DNA from: VAZQ01 sp963744275 | Lineage (GTDB): Bacteria; Pseudomonadota; Alphaproteobacteria; Rhizobiales; Xanthobacteraceae | Reading direction: 5' to 3' | Length of the DNA stretch: 64,000 nucleotides | NCBI GenBank assembly: GCA_963744275.1 | Contig: CAVUSX010000007.1 | Span: 186,001-250,000, forward strand | Part shown: positions 19,989 through 31,169 of the stretch, piece by piece | Position numbering within the stretch: position 1 is the first letter of the stretch | How the letters are laid out: every line of letters begins with the position of its first letter | Notes under the pieces: model-generated | Told to the model about the DNA's origin: nothing | The model's database searches: none | Seen by the model: the letters and a program-made list of their open reading frames with translations, nothing else | Program-made: the position numbers and the translations under genes

Positions 19989-21803
19989 ATGGCCCCTCCC
20001 CTCATCCAGCTCGGCGACATTTCACTCAGCTTCGGCAGCACGCCGCTGCTCGACGGCGTCGAGCTGTCGGTGTCCTCGGGCGAGCGGGTCTGTCTCGTCG
20101 GCCGCAACGGCTCCGGCAAATCGACGCTGCTCAAGATCGCCGCCGGGCTGATCGAGCCGGACCACGGCACGCGCTTCGTGCAGCCGGGCGCCACCATCCG
20201 CTACCTGCCGCAGGAACCCGACCTGTCGGCGCATCCGACCACGCTCGCTTATGTGCTGGCCGGGCTCGGGCCCGGCGACGACCCGCATCAGGCGCGGTTC
20301 TATCTGGAGCAGCTCGGGCTTGCCGGCGACGAGGACCCGGCGCGGCTGTCGGGCGGCGAGGCGAGGCGTGCGGCGCTCGCGCGCGTTCTCGCTCCCGCCC
20401 CCGATATCCTCCTGCTCGACGAGCCGACCAATCATCTCGATCTGACCACCATCGAATGGCTGGAGCGGGATCTCGACCAGAGGCGCACGGCGCTGGTCCT
20501 GATCAGCCACGACCGGCGCTTTCTCGAAACCTTGTCGCGCAGCACGGTCTGGCTCGACCGCGGCAAGGCGCGGCGGATCGAGCTCGGATTCGGCGCGTTC
20601 GAAGGCTGGCGCGACGACGTGCTGGCGGAGGAGGAGCGCGATCAGCACAAGCTCGGCCGCAAGATCGAGGCCGAGCTGCATTGGCTTCGCTACGGCGTGA
20701 CCGGCCGGCGCAAGCGCAACGTGCGCCGCTTCGCCGACTTGCAGAAGCTGCGGCAGACCCGGCGCGCGTATCGCGGGGCCGCCGGCAAGGCCGTCATCGA
20801 CGCGGCGCAGGCGGATAAATCCGGCGCGCTGGTGATCGAGGCGGAGAGCATCAGCAAGGCGTTCGCGGGACGGCCGATCATCGACAACTTCTCGATCCGC
20901 GTCATGCGGGGCGACCGCATCGGGATCGTGGGCCCAAACGGCACCGGCAAGACCACGCTCATCAACGTCCTGAGCGGGGCGCTCGCGCCCGATTCCGGGC
21001 AGGTTCGCCTCGGCGCCAACGTGCAGATGGCGACGCTCGACCAGGGCCGCGAAGGCCTCGATCCGTCCTGGACGCTGGCGGAGGCGCTGACCGGCGGCCG
21101 CGGCGACACGCTGGTCATCCGCGGACAGTCGCGCCATGTGGTGGGCTATATGCGGGACTTTCTGTTCGCCCCGGAGCAGGTGCGCACCCCGCTCGGCGTG
21201 CTCTCGGGCGGCGAGCGCGGCCGCCTCATGCTGGCGCGGGCGCTGGCGAAGCCCTCCAACCTCCTGGTCCTGGACGAGCCGACCAACGATCTCGATCTCG
21301 AAACCCTCGACGTGCTGGAGGAGATGATCGGCGACTATGCCGGCACCGTCATTCTCATCAGCCATGACCGCGACTTCCTCGACCGCACCGTGAACGCCGT
21401 GATCATGTCGGAAGGCGACGGCCGTTGGACCGAGTATGCCGGCGGCTACACCGACATGCTGGCGCAACGCGGCCAAGCCGTCGCGAGCCGCAAGCCCACC
21501 AGAGCCAAGCCCGCCCTCGACGGCAAATCCGCGCCGCCGCCCGGCGACACGAGGCCCACCCGGCGGCGCCTGAGCTTTCATGAAAAGCATGCGCTCGAGA
21601 CCTTGCCGCAGCAGATCGCGGTGCTGCAAGGCCGCATCGGCCAGCTGCAACAGCGGCTCGCCGATCCCAATCTCTATGCCCGCGACCGGGAGGCGTTCGC
21701 GGAAGTCTCCAATTCGCTCGCCGCCGTCCAGCTCGAGCTGGCCGCGGCGGAGGAGAAATGGTTGCAGCTCGAGATCCTGCGCGAGGAGATCGAAGACCAA
21801 TGA
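19989..21803 (+). CDS. ABC-F family ATPase (Uup type)
   Basis: Soluble ATPase with two ABC domains in one 604-residue chain and no membrane segments. Walker A motifs are GRNGSGKST and GPNGTGKTT; signature motifs are LSGGEARRAALAR and LSGGERGRLMLAR; Walker B motifs are ILLLDEPTNHLD and LLVLDEPTNDLD. The C-terminal 90 or so residues form a predicted coiled coil as in Uup, which acts on branched DNA or ribosomes. The linker between the domains is basic. It is divergent from clpP, and the 193 bp between them must hold both promoters. Confidence 0.9.
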   Translation: MAPPLIQLGDISLSFGSTPLLDGVELSVSSGERVCLVGRNGSGKSTLLKIAAGLIEPDHGTRFVQPGATIRYLPQEPDLSAHPTTLAYVLAGLGPGDDPHQARFYLEQLGLAGDEDPARLSGGEARRAALARVLAPAPDILLLDEPTNHLDLTTIEWLERDLDQRRTALVLISHDRRFLETLSRSTVWLDRGKARRIELGFGAFEGWRDDVLAEEERDQHKLGRKIEAELHWLRYGVTGRRKRNVRRFADLQKLRQTRRAYRGAAGKAVIDAAQADKSGALVIEAESISKAFAGRPIIDNFSIRVMRGDRIGIVGPNGTGKTTLINVLSGALAPDSGQVRLGANVQMATLDQGREGLDPSWTLAEALTGGRGDTLVIRGQSRHVVGYMRDFLFAPEQVRTPLGVLSGGERGRLMLARALAKPSNLLVLDEPTNDLDLETLDVLEEMIGDYAGTVILISHDRDFLDRTVNAVIMSEGDGRWTEYAGGYTDMLAQRGQAVASRKPTRAKPALDGKSAPPPGDTRPTRRRLSFHEKHALETLPQQIAVLQGRIGQLQQRLADPNLYARDREAFAEVSNSLAAVQLELAAAEEKWLQLEILREEIEDQ

Positions 21804-21816
21804 GCGACCCCTCAGA

Positions 21817-21933
21817 GCATTTTCAGGAAGCCCTTGCGAAAGCGAGGGTGGCGACCGGTTTTCCGTCCGAAAATGCGACAATGCAAAAATGCTAGAGCGG
21901 TTTCTGTTTCCGGTCTATGTGAAACCGCTCTAG
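21817..21933. repeat. Two inverted repeats downstream of the ABC-F gene
   Basis: gcattttc (21817-21824) pairs with gaaaatgc (21869-21876), and ctagagcggtttc (21892-21904) pairs perfectly with gaaaccgctctag (21921-21933) across a 16-nt loop. The second is a well-formed hairpin, possibly a transcription end or a dispersed element seen in many alphaproteobacteria. Confidence 0.65.
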
Positions 21934-22035
21934 GCTCAACCACCGAAATATGATCGGTCTGCGCCGCCCCGCGCGCGACCCGCCATGCTATAGGACGCTG
22001 CGAGTTCGCCCCATCGGGCTTTCGAGGAGAAAGGC

Positions 22036-22431
22036 ATGCCAGGCACCCAGAAGTTCATGGCCGACCTCCTGGCCATCATCACCTCCAACCAGCGGTCGGA
22101 AGACGAGCAGATCGATGCCGCCACGAAATTGGCCATGGAGTACACCGCCGATTTGAAGGACTCGCTCGACCAGTGGATCGGCAAGCCGAGCGGCGACCAG
22201 GGCCTCATCAGCGTGCACAAGGCCATCATCGCGGAGCAGGGTCGACACCCCTCGAAATCGCCGGCCTGGCGCGTGCTGCATGCGGCCGAAAACGTCATCG
22301 GCGATCAAAAAATCAACATTCGGCCATCCGCGCCGCGCCCCGGCTGCATCAGAATCGAGGTCCTAGGGGAAACCGCGTGTCATCCCATCCGATGGACCGC
22401 GGCTGCGAATTGGGATAAGCCGGCCCGGTGA
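22036..22431 (+). CDS. Hypothetical protein, helical N-terminus
   Basis: A 131-residue protein I do not recognise. The first 100 or so residues are charged and probably helical (SEDEQIDAATKLAMEYTADL, KDSLDQWIG). GAGGAGAAAGG precedes the ATG at good spacing. It lies 13 bp upstream of another small gene, so the two may form a unit. The C-terminal 40 residues look less protein-like, so the real end could be affected by a frameshift. Confidence 0.6.
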   Translation: MPGTQKFMADLLAIITSNQRSEDEQIDAATKLAMEYTADLKDSLDQWIGKPSGDQGLISVHKAIIAEQGRHPSKSPAWRVLHAAENVIGDQKINIRPSAPRPGCIRIEVLGETACHPIRWTAAANWDKPAR

Positions 22432-22444
22432 GATTGGAGACGAC

Positions 22445-22711
22445 ATGACCGTACAAATTACGCCCACCGCGACCCAGCACACCGGCATGTCGGTATCGGC
22501 GGAGGGCTCGGTCGCCGCCTGGCATGTCACGTTTCAGATCCAGCGTGACGAGACGCTCCATGTCGCCATATCCATCCCGCTGTCGGGCCCGCCCACGCAC
22601 CAGGAAGCGCAACAGAAGGCGCTGAAGATCCTGCAGAGCTTCTTGAGCGACGCCTGCGAGGCGGCGAAGAATTTTCAGATATCGAATTACGGAGCATGTT
22701 TCGTCGCGTAG
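22445..22711 (+). CDS. Hypothetical protein, 88 residues
   Basis: Unrecognised small soluble protein. It contains an amphipathic beta-type region (AAWHVTFQIQRDETLHVAISIPL) followed by a helix (HQEAQQKALKILQSFLSDACEAAKNF). It follows the 131-residue gene by 13 bp with GGAGACG upstream. Its stop codon is the first part of a gtagggtgggcaa palindromic element, so the 3' end of the message carries that hairpin. Confidence 0.6.
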   Translation: MTVQITPTATQHTGMSVSAEGSVAAWHVTFQIQRDETLHVAISIPLSGPPTHQEAQQKALKILQSFLSDACEAAKNFQISNYGACFVA

Positions 22712-22843
22712 GGTGGGCAAAGGCGGCCGCGAGACCTCAATTGAGGCACCACGCCGGAACCGCCGTGCCCACGCGGCGCAGCTCTATCCGCCGACAGACT
22801 TCGCGTGGGCACGGCGCCTTTTCGGCGCCTTTGCCCACCCTAC
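22708..22843. repeat. Palindromic element, gtagggtgggcaaaggc type
   Basis: Arms gtagggtgggcaaaggc (22708-22724) and gcctttgcccaccctac (22827-22843) are perfect inverted copies; inner blocks gtgcccacgcg and cgcgtgggcac also pair. It lies between the small gene and the convergent rpoD. Confidence 0.85.
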
Positions 22844-22920
22844 GCGCTGCATCCTTATCGAGATCCGGCCATGACAATTGCCGGGCGTCAGCCTGAACCG
22901 AATAACGCTGCACCACTTCA

Positions 22921-25047
<2,127 letters not shown>

Positions 25048-25341
25048 GACTCTCTCCCCGACCGGCGCTGCGCCCGCGCCGGATCAAAACCTGTCGATGT
25101 CGCCGATGGCCTAAAGGGGCGGCCCACGCCTCGAGCGCCTGAGCCGCCGGTGCCCGCTTAGATCAACGCCTCACGCAATTCAATCCTGCATAACATGTCT
25201 TCGACGCCAAGGCTCGTCCGACCAATCCCAGGCTGCGGGCGCGGGAGATTTCGCGCCTCCGGACCCCGATTGTCGCCTCGTCGCCGGTATCCGGGGCTGC
25301 CCTGGGGGGCCACGGATAGGCCCGCCGGCTCCGATCGCCTC

Positions 25342-25548
25342 TTAGACGGGCGGCTTGCGCCAGCCCACCACCCTGGCGTCGATGCGCCCGCCCGATTCGG
25401 CGCTCCACCATGCGTCATCCCGCCAAACGCACAGGAACGGGAGCGCATAGGTGCCCACATGATCCTCGCAGAGAATCTCGAAGGCCTGGCCCTCCGGTCT
25501 TTCGACATCGCTGGGAAACGCATCGAGCCGCGCCTGTCTGGTTGCCAT
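25342..25548 (-). CDS. Small conserved hypothetical protein
   Basis: A 68-residue protein with the pattern FEILCEDHVGTYALPFLCVW and GGRIDARVVGWR, which I recognise as a small orphan family of Bradyrhizobium relatives; no function is known. The start at 25548 (MATRQARLDAF) is preferred, as the upstream extension of the open frame is Arg/Ser-rich and unlike a protein. The stretch from here to the rpoD start (25048-25341) holds nothing I can identify. Confidence 0.6.
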   Translation of the reverse strand: MATRQARLDAFPSDVERPEGQAFEILCEDHVGTYALPFLCVWRDDAWWSAESGGRIDARVVGWRKPPV

Positions 25549-25636
25549 TTTCGCCTGTGCGGCCGGGATGTGATGGACCGCCGATGCGGCCGAGCGCCGG
25601 CGGTCCTGTGTCGGGGCGCCGAGCGATCGGCGCGGG

Positions 25637-25879
25637 CTACTCGCGCAACCAGGGCTTGAGGAACAAGGATGCGCGCTCGACCTGCTCCTCGATCCGCGCG
25701 TCGCTCGCATTTCGCGACTTGAGATAAAAGGCGATCTGCTCGCTGGCGGCCTCCCAGCTGACCTCGCGCTTGCGCAGCGAATTCAGCCAGCCGAACGCGC
25801 GTCCTTCATCCTCGGGATTGCCGGCAAAGACGAGATTCTTCTGCCCGAAACAGCCCGGAACCTCCCTGTCCAACTTCAT
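25637..25879 (-). CDS. Small hypothetical protein, 80 residues
   Basis: Soluble, charged, probably helical small protein (DEGRAFGWLNSLRKREVSW; EQIAFYLKSRNASDARIEEQV). The composition and codon pattern look genuine. It is 49 bp downstream of hflC on the same strand and may be read from the hflKC transcript. No family assigned. Confidence 0.65.
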   Translation of the reverse strand: MKLDREVPGCFGQKNLVFAGNPEDEGRAFGWLNSLRKREVSWEAASEQIAFYLKSRNASDARIEEQVERASLFLKPWLRE

Positions 25880-25928
25880 GCGGCTCTTCCCTGGTTGGCG
25901 GCTCTCGCGATTCGCGGACTTGGGCAGT

Positions 25929-26822
25929 CTACTTCGGGGCCGCCTCGCGCGGCTTTCCGGATGGATTGCCGAAATAGCGGAAAAAGCTCGAATCGGGTGT
26001 CAGCAGCATGCGGGTGTCGGCGGCGTGCAAGCCGCTCTCGTAGGCTTGCATGGACCGGTAGAACGCGAAGAAGTCGGGATCGCGACCATAGGCGGCGGCG
26101 TAGATCCGGTTGCGCTCGGCATCACCCTCGCCGCGGGTCTGCTCGCCCTTCGACTGCGCCTCGGCGATCAGCACCGTCACGTCGCGATCCGCCTTGGCGC
26201 GGATCTCCTGCGAGTGCTGGCTGCCCTGGGCGCGGAACTCGGCGGCCTCGCGCTGGCGCTCGGTCTGCATGCGCTGATAGACGGCCTGGCTGTTCTGCTC
26301 GGGCAGGTTGGCGCGCCTGATCCGCACGTCCACCACCGATATGCCGAACAACTCCGCTTCGTGCTCGAGCTGGTCACGCACCATGGCCATGAGCTGGGAG
26401 CGCTTGTCGCGCACGATGTCGGTCGTGGTCGCCTCGCCCAGCACGCGGCGCAGCGCCGAGTTGAGCAAGGTCGACAGCCGTGCATTGGCGCCTTCGATCA
26501 CCCCGATGGTCTGATAGAACTTCAGCGGATCGTCGACCCGATAGCGCGCGAACGCATCGACCACCAGACGCTTCTGGTCGGAGGCGATCACCTCCTGCGA
26601 GGGGTTCTCGAGATCGAGAATGCGCTTGTCGACCGAGATGACGCTGTCGAGGAGCGGAAGCTTGAAATTCAGCCCCGGCTCGGTGACGGTGCGGATCGGC
26701 TCGCCGAGCCGCACCACCAGCACCTGGTCGGTCTGATAGACCGTGAACAGGCTGCCATAGGCGATCAGCAACGCAACGAGCACGAGCGCGGCGAGGACGC
26801 CGCCGGCGAGATTGAGCCTCAT
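25929..26822 (-). CDS. hflC: Protease modulator HflC
   Basis: SPFH/band-7 protein of the inner membrane, partner of HflK in the complex that encloses FtsH and tempers its proteolysis. One N-terminal transmembrane helix (residues about 8-27) is followed by the SPFH domain (FKLPLLDSVISVDKRILDLE) and a helical coiled-coil region (VYQRMQTERQREAAEFRAQG). The 297-residue length is normal. Its ATG overlaps the hflK stop codon by 4 nt (ATGA), typical of a coupled hflKC pair. Confidence 0.94.
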   Translation of the reverse strand: MRLNLAGGVLAALVLVALLIAYGSLFTVYQTDQVLVVRLGEPIRTVTEPGLNFKLPLLDSVISVDKRILDLENPSQEVIASDQKRLVVDAFARYRVDDPLKFYQTIGVIEGANARLSTLLNSALRRVLGEATTTDIVRDKRSQLMAMVRDQLEHEAELFGISVVDVRIRRANLPEQNSQAVYQRMQTERQREAAEFRAQGSQHSQEIRAKADRDVTVLIAEAQSKGEQTRGEGDAERNRIYAAAYGRDPDFFAFYRSMQAYESGLHAADTRMLLTPDSSFFRYFGNPSGKPREAAPK

Positions 26823-27971
26823 CGGATGCCTCCGGAAGGTGCCGCATTGGGGGGCGCGCTCGGCGGCGGATTGGGCACCGGATTCTGCGGTGGCGCCGAC
26901 GGCCCGCGCGTCAGCTCGTTGAGCGGCAGATAGGGCACGACGCCGCCCTGGGCCCCGGACCGGGCGGTGCCGGAATCGAGGATGATCTTGTCGGTGCCGG
27001 CGAACACCCGTTCCATGGTCTCGAGATACATGCGTTCGCGGGTCACATCCGGCGCCTTCTTGAACTCGTCGTAAATCTTGACGAAGCGCGCCGACTGACC
27101 GGTGGCCTCGGCGACGGTCTGCTCCCGATAGGCCTCCGCCGCCTGGGTGACCTGCGCGGCGCGGCCGCGCGATTCCGGCACCACGCGGTTGGCATAGGTC
27201 TGCGCCTCGTTCTGGGCGCGTTCGGCGTCCGAGCGGGCGGCCTGCACGTCGCGGAACGAGTTCGAGCACCTGCGCGGGCGGGTCGACTTTTTGCAGCTGT
27301 ACCTGGGTCACCTGGACGCCCGCCCCGTATTGATCGAGCGTCCGCTGCATCAGATCCTGGACCGCCGTCTCGACGGTCTGGCGGGCGCCGGTGAGAAGCG
27401 GCGTGCTCTCGGAATGGCCGACCACCTCGCGCATGGCGCTTTCAGCGACCGCCTTCACGGTGCCCTCGGGCTGCTGGATGTTGAACAGATAGTCGCCGGC
27501 GCCATTGGGCTTGATCAACCAGAACACCGAGAAATCCACGTCCACGATATTCTCGTCGCCGGTGAGCATCAGGCTTTCTTCCGGCACGTTGATATTGGGG
27601 GCGCCGCGGCGCGACGCCTCGACGGCACGCATGCCGATATCGACCCGATTGACGCGCGTGACCTTGGGGGTGAGCGCGGACTCGATCGGATAGGGCATAT
27701 GGAAGTTGAGGCCGGGTTGGGCGTCACGCACGTATTTGCCGAAGCGCAGCACGATGCCGAGCTCGTCCGGATCGACCCGGAAGAAGCCGGAAAATCCCCA
27801 GACCACGACCGCGACGAGGGCGATCAGCGCGATCCCCTGGCCGCCGAGATTGCCCGGCAAGGCCGAGCGCAGCCGGTCCTGGCCGCGGCGCAAGAACTCC
27901 TCCAGATCGGCCGGCTTCGAGCCCTTGGCTCCGCCTCGCCACGGCCCGCGATCCTGGTCGTTCCACTTCAT
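26819..27971 (-). CDS. hflK: Protease modulator HflK (frameshifted)
   Basis: SPFH-domain partner of HflC. The start MKWNDQDRGPWRGG leads to a Gly/Pro-rich tail, one membrane helix (GIALIALVAVVVWGFSGFF) and the SPFH domain (VDPDELGIVLRFGKYV). The frame breaks near 27263: the first frame reads VLELVPRRA, while removing one base gives VLNSFRDVQAARSDAERAQN, the family sequence, which continues to the true stop at 26819. The gene is given as one feature spanning the break. A 17-bp tandem duplication lies across its start codon. Confidence 0.9.
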
Positions 27972-27991
27972 CCGTCGTTCCACTTCATCCG
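27958..27991. repeat. 17-bp perfect tandem duplication across the hflK start codon
   Basis: tcgttccacttcatccg occurs twice head to tail. On the coding strand each copy carries ATGAAGTGGAACGA, so there are two start codons 17 nt apart in different frames. The upstream one opens a six-codon frame (MKWNDG) whose TGA overlaps the real ATG. Confidence 0.9.
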
Positions 27992-28231
27992 ATGTGCTCT
28001 CGCTCGGCCGCCGCGCCATGCCGGCGCGCTGCCTGCGCCAAGAGCTCCGGCAGCCGAACATTCCGGCTGTCAAAAGATCTTGCGATCCCTGGAATTCCGC
28101 GATCGCAAGGCCCAGCGAACCCGATTGCGTGATCCGCTCTGGCATCGTTCGCCGACATTGTTGCAGAAGGCATTCTCTGCACGCAACGCCGACGGCATCG
28201 CCGGTGACGGCGACGAGAGCCAAGCCGAAGA

Positions 28232-28486
28232 TCAAGCGGCCTGAGTGTGGGCCTCGTCGCCGGGCTTGGCGGTATCCGACTTCATGCGCCAGAGCTGGAA
28301 ACCGTCGAATTTGATCGCCTGCTCGATCTTGGCGCGGGAGAAATGGTGCGGCGGGTGGTCGCCCGACCGGATCGAGCCGTCCTGGTTCCAAGGACCATGC
28401 TTGGAGGGAAGCTTGCTTCCGGCTGAATCTCCGGCAAATGCGCGCAAACTGGGGGTGGATTCCGACGTGAACATGTAGATTTGCAT
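28232..28486 (-). CDS. Small conserved hypothetical protein
   Basis: An 84-residue soluble protein beginning MQIYMFTSES, with PSKHGPWNQDG, PPHHFSRAKIEQAI and GFQLWRMKS. The pattern is that of a small orphan family in Bradyrhizobiaceae, without known function. GGAAGGA is about 9 nt upstream of the chosen ATG. It is upstream of hflK on the same strand but 260 bp away. Confidence 0.7.
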   Translation of the reverse strand: MQIYMFTSESTPSLRAFAGDSAGSKLPSKHGPWNQDGSIRSGDHPPHHFSRAKIEQAIKFDGFQLWRMKSDTAKPGDEAHTQAA

Positions 28487-28759
28487 CAAAATATCCTTCC
28501 GTTGAACGAATAAATCAGCGTCGAGCATGGTTTCGAGTGCTTTAGTTGCTCATTGTGATAGCTTAGCACAATGAGGGCAGGCGCAATTCTAGCATGCGAG
28601 ACCAAAATCCTCCAGGAGCGCCATTTAGCCGCGGAAGCGGATAATGTCGGTGTTTATGCTGAATCCTCCTGGTTTCGACTTTCCGGGAGCAAGAGCTTGC
28701 TTAGTTCCCCTATCAGTTCCCATATGAGGCCGGCGGCCGAATCCATCGAGGGCAATCCA

Positions 28760-28954
28760 ATGATGCATAAGTTCCAAGTTGGCCAATCTGTCGCGCTCAT
28801 CCCGCGATCCATTCGTCAAGCCGCCGCCGGCACCTACGAAATCACCCGGTTGATGCCGGACAACGCCGCCGAACCCCATTACCGCATCAAGAGCGACGCC
28901 GAGCGCCACGAGCGCGTCGTCCCGGAAAGCGAGCTGGAGACCTCGCAGTCCTGA
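28760..28954 (+). CDS. Small conserved hypothetical protein (GTYEITRLMP family)
   Basis: A 64-residue beta-rich protein: KFQVGQSVALIPR, GTYEITRLMPDNAAEPHYRIK, RHERVVPESEL. This resembles a short SH3-like protein common in Bradyrhizobium genomes, function unknown. Two adjacent ATG codons (28760, 28763) can start it; the second is next to GAGGGCAA. The open frame upstream lacks protein character. Confidence 0.72.
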   Translation: MMHKFQVGQSVALIPRSIRQAAAGTYEITRLMPDNAAEPHYRIKSDAERHERVVPESELETSQS

Positions 28955-29096
28955 GCTTTCGAGCGGTCTGCGCTCAACTTCCGCATTGTCGCGGTTCGGA
29001 CGCAAGACCGGATCGCAACCCGCATCACGTGCGCGGCCGCGCCGTCCTGAGAAAGCTCTCGACGCCGCCGGCTGCGGCCGTGAGCCGCGGTGCGCC

Positions 29097-29249
29097 TCAC
29101 ATGATGGTGATGCCCAGCACCAGCACGAGCCCGAAGGCCGCCAGGGTCATGAGCCCGTAAGCCAGCCTGCGCTCACGATTGCCCGCCTCGTACCAATTGA
29201 GAGAGGCGAACATCCCGCCCAGAAAAAGCGCCAGAATGAGCCATTTCAT
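29097..29249 (-). CDS. Small two-helix membrane protein
   Basis: A 50-residue protein with two hydrophobic segments (MKWLILALFLGGMFASLNW and LMTLAAFGLVLVLGITIM) separated by a basic loop (EAGNRERRLAYG). The start at 29249 is chosen because the upstream extension is Arg/Pro-rich. Unknown function; short membrane proteins like this are often missed. Confidence 0.55.
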   Translation of the reverse strand: MKWLILALFLGGMFASLNWYEAGNRERRLAYGLMTLAAFGLVLVLGITIM

Positions 29250-29362
29250 CGCCGCAGCCGTGTCACCTCGGGGCGGCAGACGGGATCGAAGGTGAGCGCG
29301 ATCCGGCCTGTTTCCAAGAATTGACGCCACATCGACGCTACAACGAAACCAGAAGAATCAAA

Positions 29363-29386
29363 CGGGAGAGCCCATGGGCTCTCCCG
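29363..29386 (-). terminator. Hairpin downstream of the cold-shock gene
   Basis: A 24-bp perfect palindrome (cgggagagcccatg and its complement) directly after the cold-shock gene. On the minus strand it is followed by TTTGATTCTT, so it is a plausible, somewhat weak intrinsic terminator. Confidence 0.6.
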
Positions 29387-29399
29387 GCCGGAAAACGCG

Positions 29400-29609
29400 T
29401 CACATGGCTTCGAGCTTGTCGGCCGCGATCTTGCCGGAACGCGGATCGGTTTGCGCCTCGAAGGTCACCTTCTGGCCTTCGCGCAAGGCGCGAATGCCTG
29501 CGCGCTCGAGCGCGGTGGCATGGACGAACACGTCCTTGCCGCCGTCGTCGGGCTGAATGAAGCCGAAGCCCTTTTGGTCATTGTAGAACTTTACCGTACC
29601 GGTGGTCAT
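29400..29609 (-). CDS. Cold-shock protein (CspA family)
   Basis: A 69-residue single cold-shock domain, an RNA chaperone. RNP1 (KGFGFIQ) and RNP2 (DVFVHATAL) are intact. The start MTTGTVKFYND has GAAGGA about 6 nt upstream. The 319-bp region before it (29610-29928) has no gene and probably carries the long 5' leader usual for csp messages, although I see no specific structure. Confidence 0.95.
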   Translation of the reverse strand: MTTGTVKFYNDQKGFGFIQPDDGGKDVFVHATALERAGIRALREGQKVTFEAQTDPRSGKIAADKLEAM

Positions 29610-29928
29610 GAATTGTCCTTCGCTTGCGGTTGTGCACGTGGGATCAGGCGCGACATCGCGCCTGTTTCCCGGTCGTCGAATTTGGAGAGAATCTGAAACG
29701 TGCGCCGCATAGTGCGAGGCGAAGCGGCCCAGTGGTCCGGCCAAATGTCGATGCGCGCCACATGTACCGGTTGAAACTCAGAAAAGCAAGCAATTGAGGC
29801 TGCGGGTGTCGCATGCGCCGGCCGAAATGCGCGGCCCATGATTAATGCGACTGACTCTCCACGCCGCCGCCCCCGCGAAAGCAGGGATCGGCTGCGGCGT
29901 ATCCCGTCAAATCCACCGGCCGGGCTCG
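29610..29928. other. Gene-free stretch upstream of the cold-shock gene
   Basis: About 319 bp between the TctC gene and csp, both on the minus strand. It is slightly less GC-rich near 29770-29830 and probably contains the csp promoter and leader. No repeat, terminator or ORF stands out. Confidence 0.4.
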
Positions 29929-30934
29929 CTAGTCCTCGAAGGTCAAATTCGCGGCCTTGACGACGCCTTCGTAGACCTTGATGTCGGCATCGATCATTTT
30001 CCGGAACTCCTCCGAGGAGGTGCCGCCCGGATTGGCCGCCATGGCCCTGAGCTTTTGGCTGACGTCGGGCGCCAGAATGGCTTCCCGCAGCTTGGTTTCG
30101 AGCTTCTTGGCGATCGCGGGCGGCGTGGCGGCCGGCGCGAACACGCCGCTCCACAGATGCACATTGACTTCGGGGAAGCCCTGCTCCGCCATGCTCGGCA
30201 CATCGGGAAGCTCGGGCGAGCGCTCCGCGCCGGTCACCGCCAGGGCGTGAACCTTGCCGGCCTTGACCATCGGGACGCTGGGAGGGCCGTCCGCAATGGC
30301 GATCAGGCATTGCTCGGTGACCACGCAGAGCACCATCTCGGTGCTGCTCTTCCAGGGTATCGCCACGCCCGGCATTCCGGTCTTCAGCTTCAAGAGCTCG
30401 GTCGCGATCGTGAATGCCGGCGACGTGGTCGCGTAATTCGCCTTGTCGGGATGCTGTTTCGCCCACACCACCAGCTCGCCCACGGATTTCGACGGATTGC
30501 TCACCGGCACCGACATGATCAGCGGGAAGTTCGCGATCATCGAGAGCGGGATGAAGCTCTTGGTCGGGTGGTAGCGGAGATTGGGATAGACCGCCGCCGC
30601 GACCGACATCATGCCGCTGGCGCCGACCAGCAGCGTGTAGCCGTCGGCGGGCTGGTTGGCGACATATTCGGCCGAGGAACGGCCGCCCGCGGCCGGCCGG
30701 TTCTCGATCACCACCGACTGCCCCAAGAGCTCCGACAATTTCTGCCCGACCAGGCGGGCGAAGATATCGTTGCCGCCGCCGGCCGCGAACCCGACGATCA
30801 TGCGGATCGGCCGGCTCGGATAATTCGCCGCCGGGTCGCTCTGTGCCGATGCGCCAAGCATCGCGGTCGCGAGCAGGGCCGGCAACGCCAGCGTGCCGAT
30901 CAGCGTGCTCGCGACAGAAGCTCTTCCACATCAT
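29929..30934 (-). CDS. Tripartite tricarboxylate transporter substrate-binding protein (Bug/TctC family), start frameshifted
   Basis: Periplasmic receptor of the TctC/Bug family, which binds small carboxylates. Seen: YPSRPIRMIVGFAAGGGNDIFARLVGQKL, VIENRPAAGG, ADGYTLLVG. The mature protein is intact. The signal peptide is split: GGGAGG then ATGATGTGG at 30934-30926 is in another frame, and dropping one base near 30920 gives MMWRASVASTLIGTLALPAL, a good Sec signal. Otherwise a TTG at 30885 would have to be used. No TctA/TctB genes adjoin, which is common for orphan Bug proteins. The ligand is unknown. Confidence 0.87.
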
Positions 30935-30979
30935 GCAGGCCTCCCATTTCCGTGCCGGGCGCGTCGCCCGACGTCATTC

Positions 30980-31096
30980 GTGGCCAAAGCCGCCTGAGGT
31001 GGCCAAACCCGCCTGACCCGCGAGCTTAGCAGCCCGCGCATCATTTCGCGATAGCGGGCATCCTGGCCGGCAAGTGGCCGGCGAGTGACCGGCGGG
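30980..31096. repeat. Short tandem repeats between the TctC and POT genes
   Basis: A 19-bp unit (gtggccaaagccgcctgag) is repeated at 30980-30998 and 30999-31017 with two differences. An 11-bp unit (tggccggcaag) occurs three times at 31064-31096 with drift. Both lie in the divergent promoter interval. Confidence 0.75.
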
Positions 31097-31169
31097 GCCG
31101 AGCATTGAATTCGCCCCCGCCCCGGAGTTTACTCAAGCCTCCGCTCCAGCCGAGTCGGCACTGTATAAA

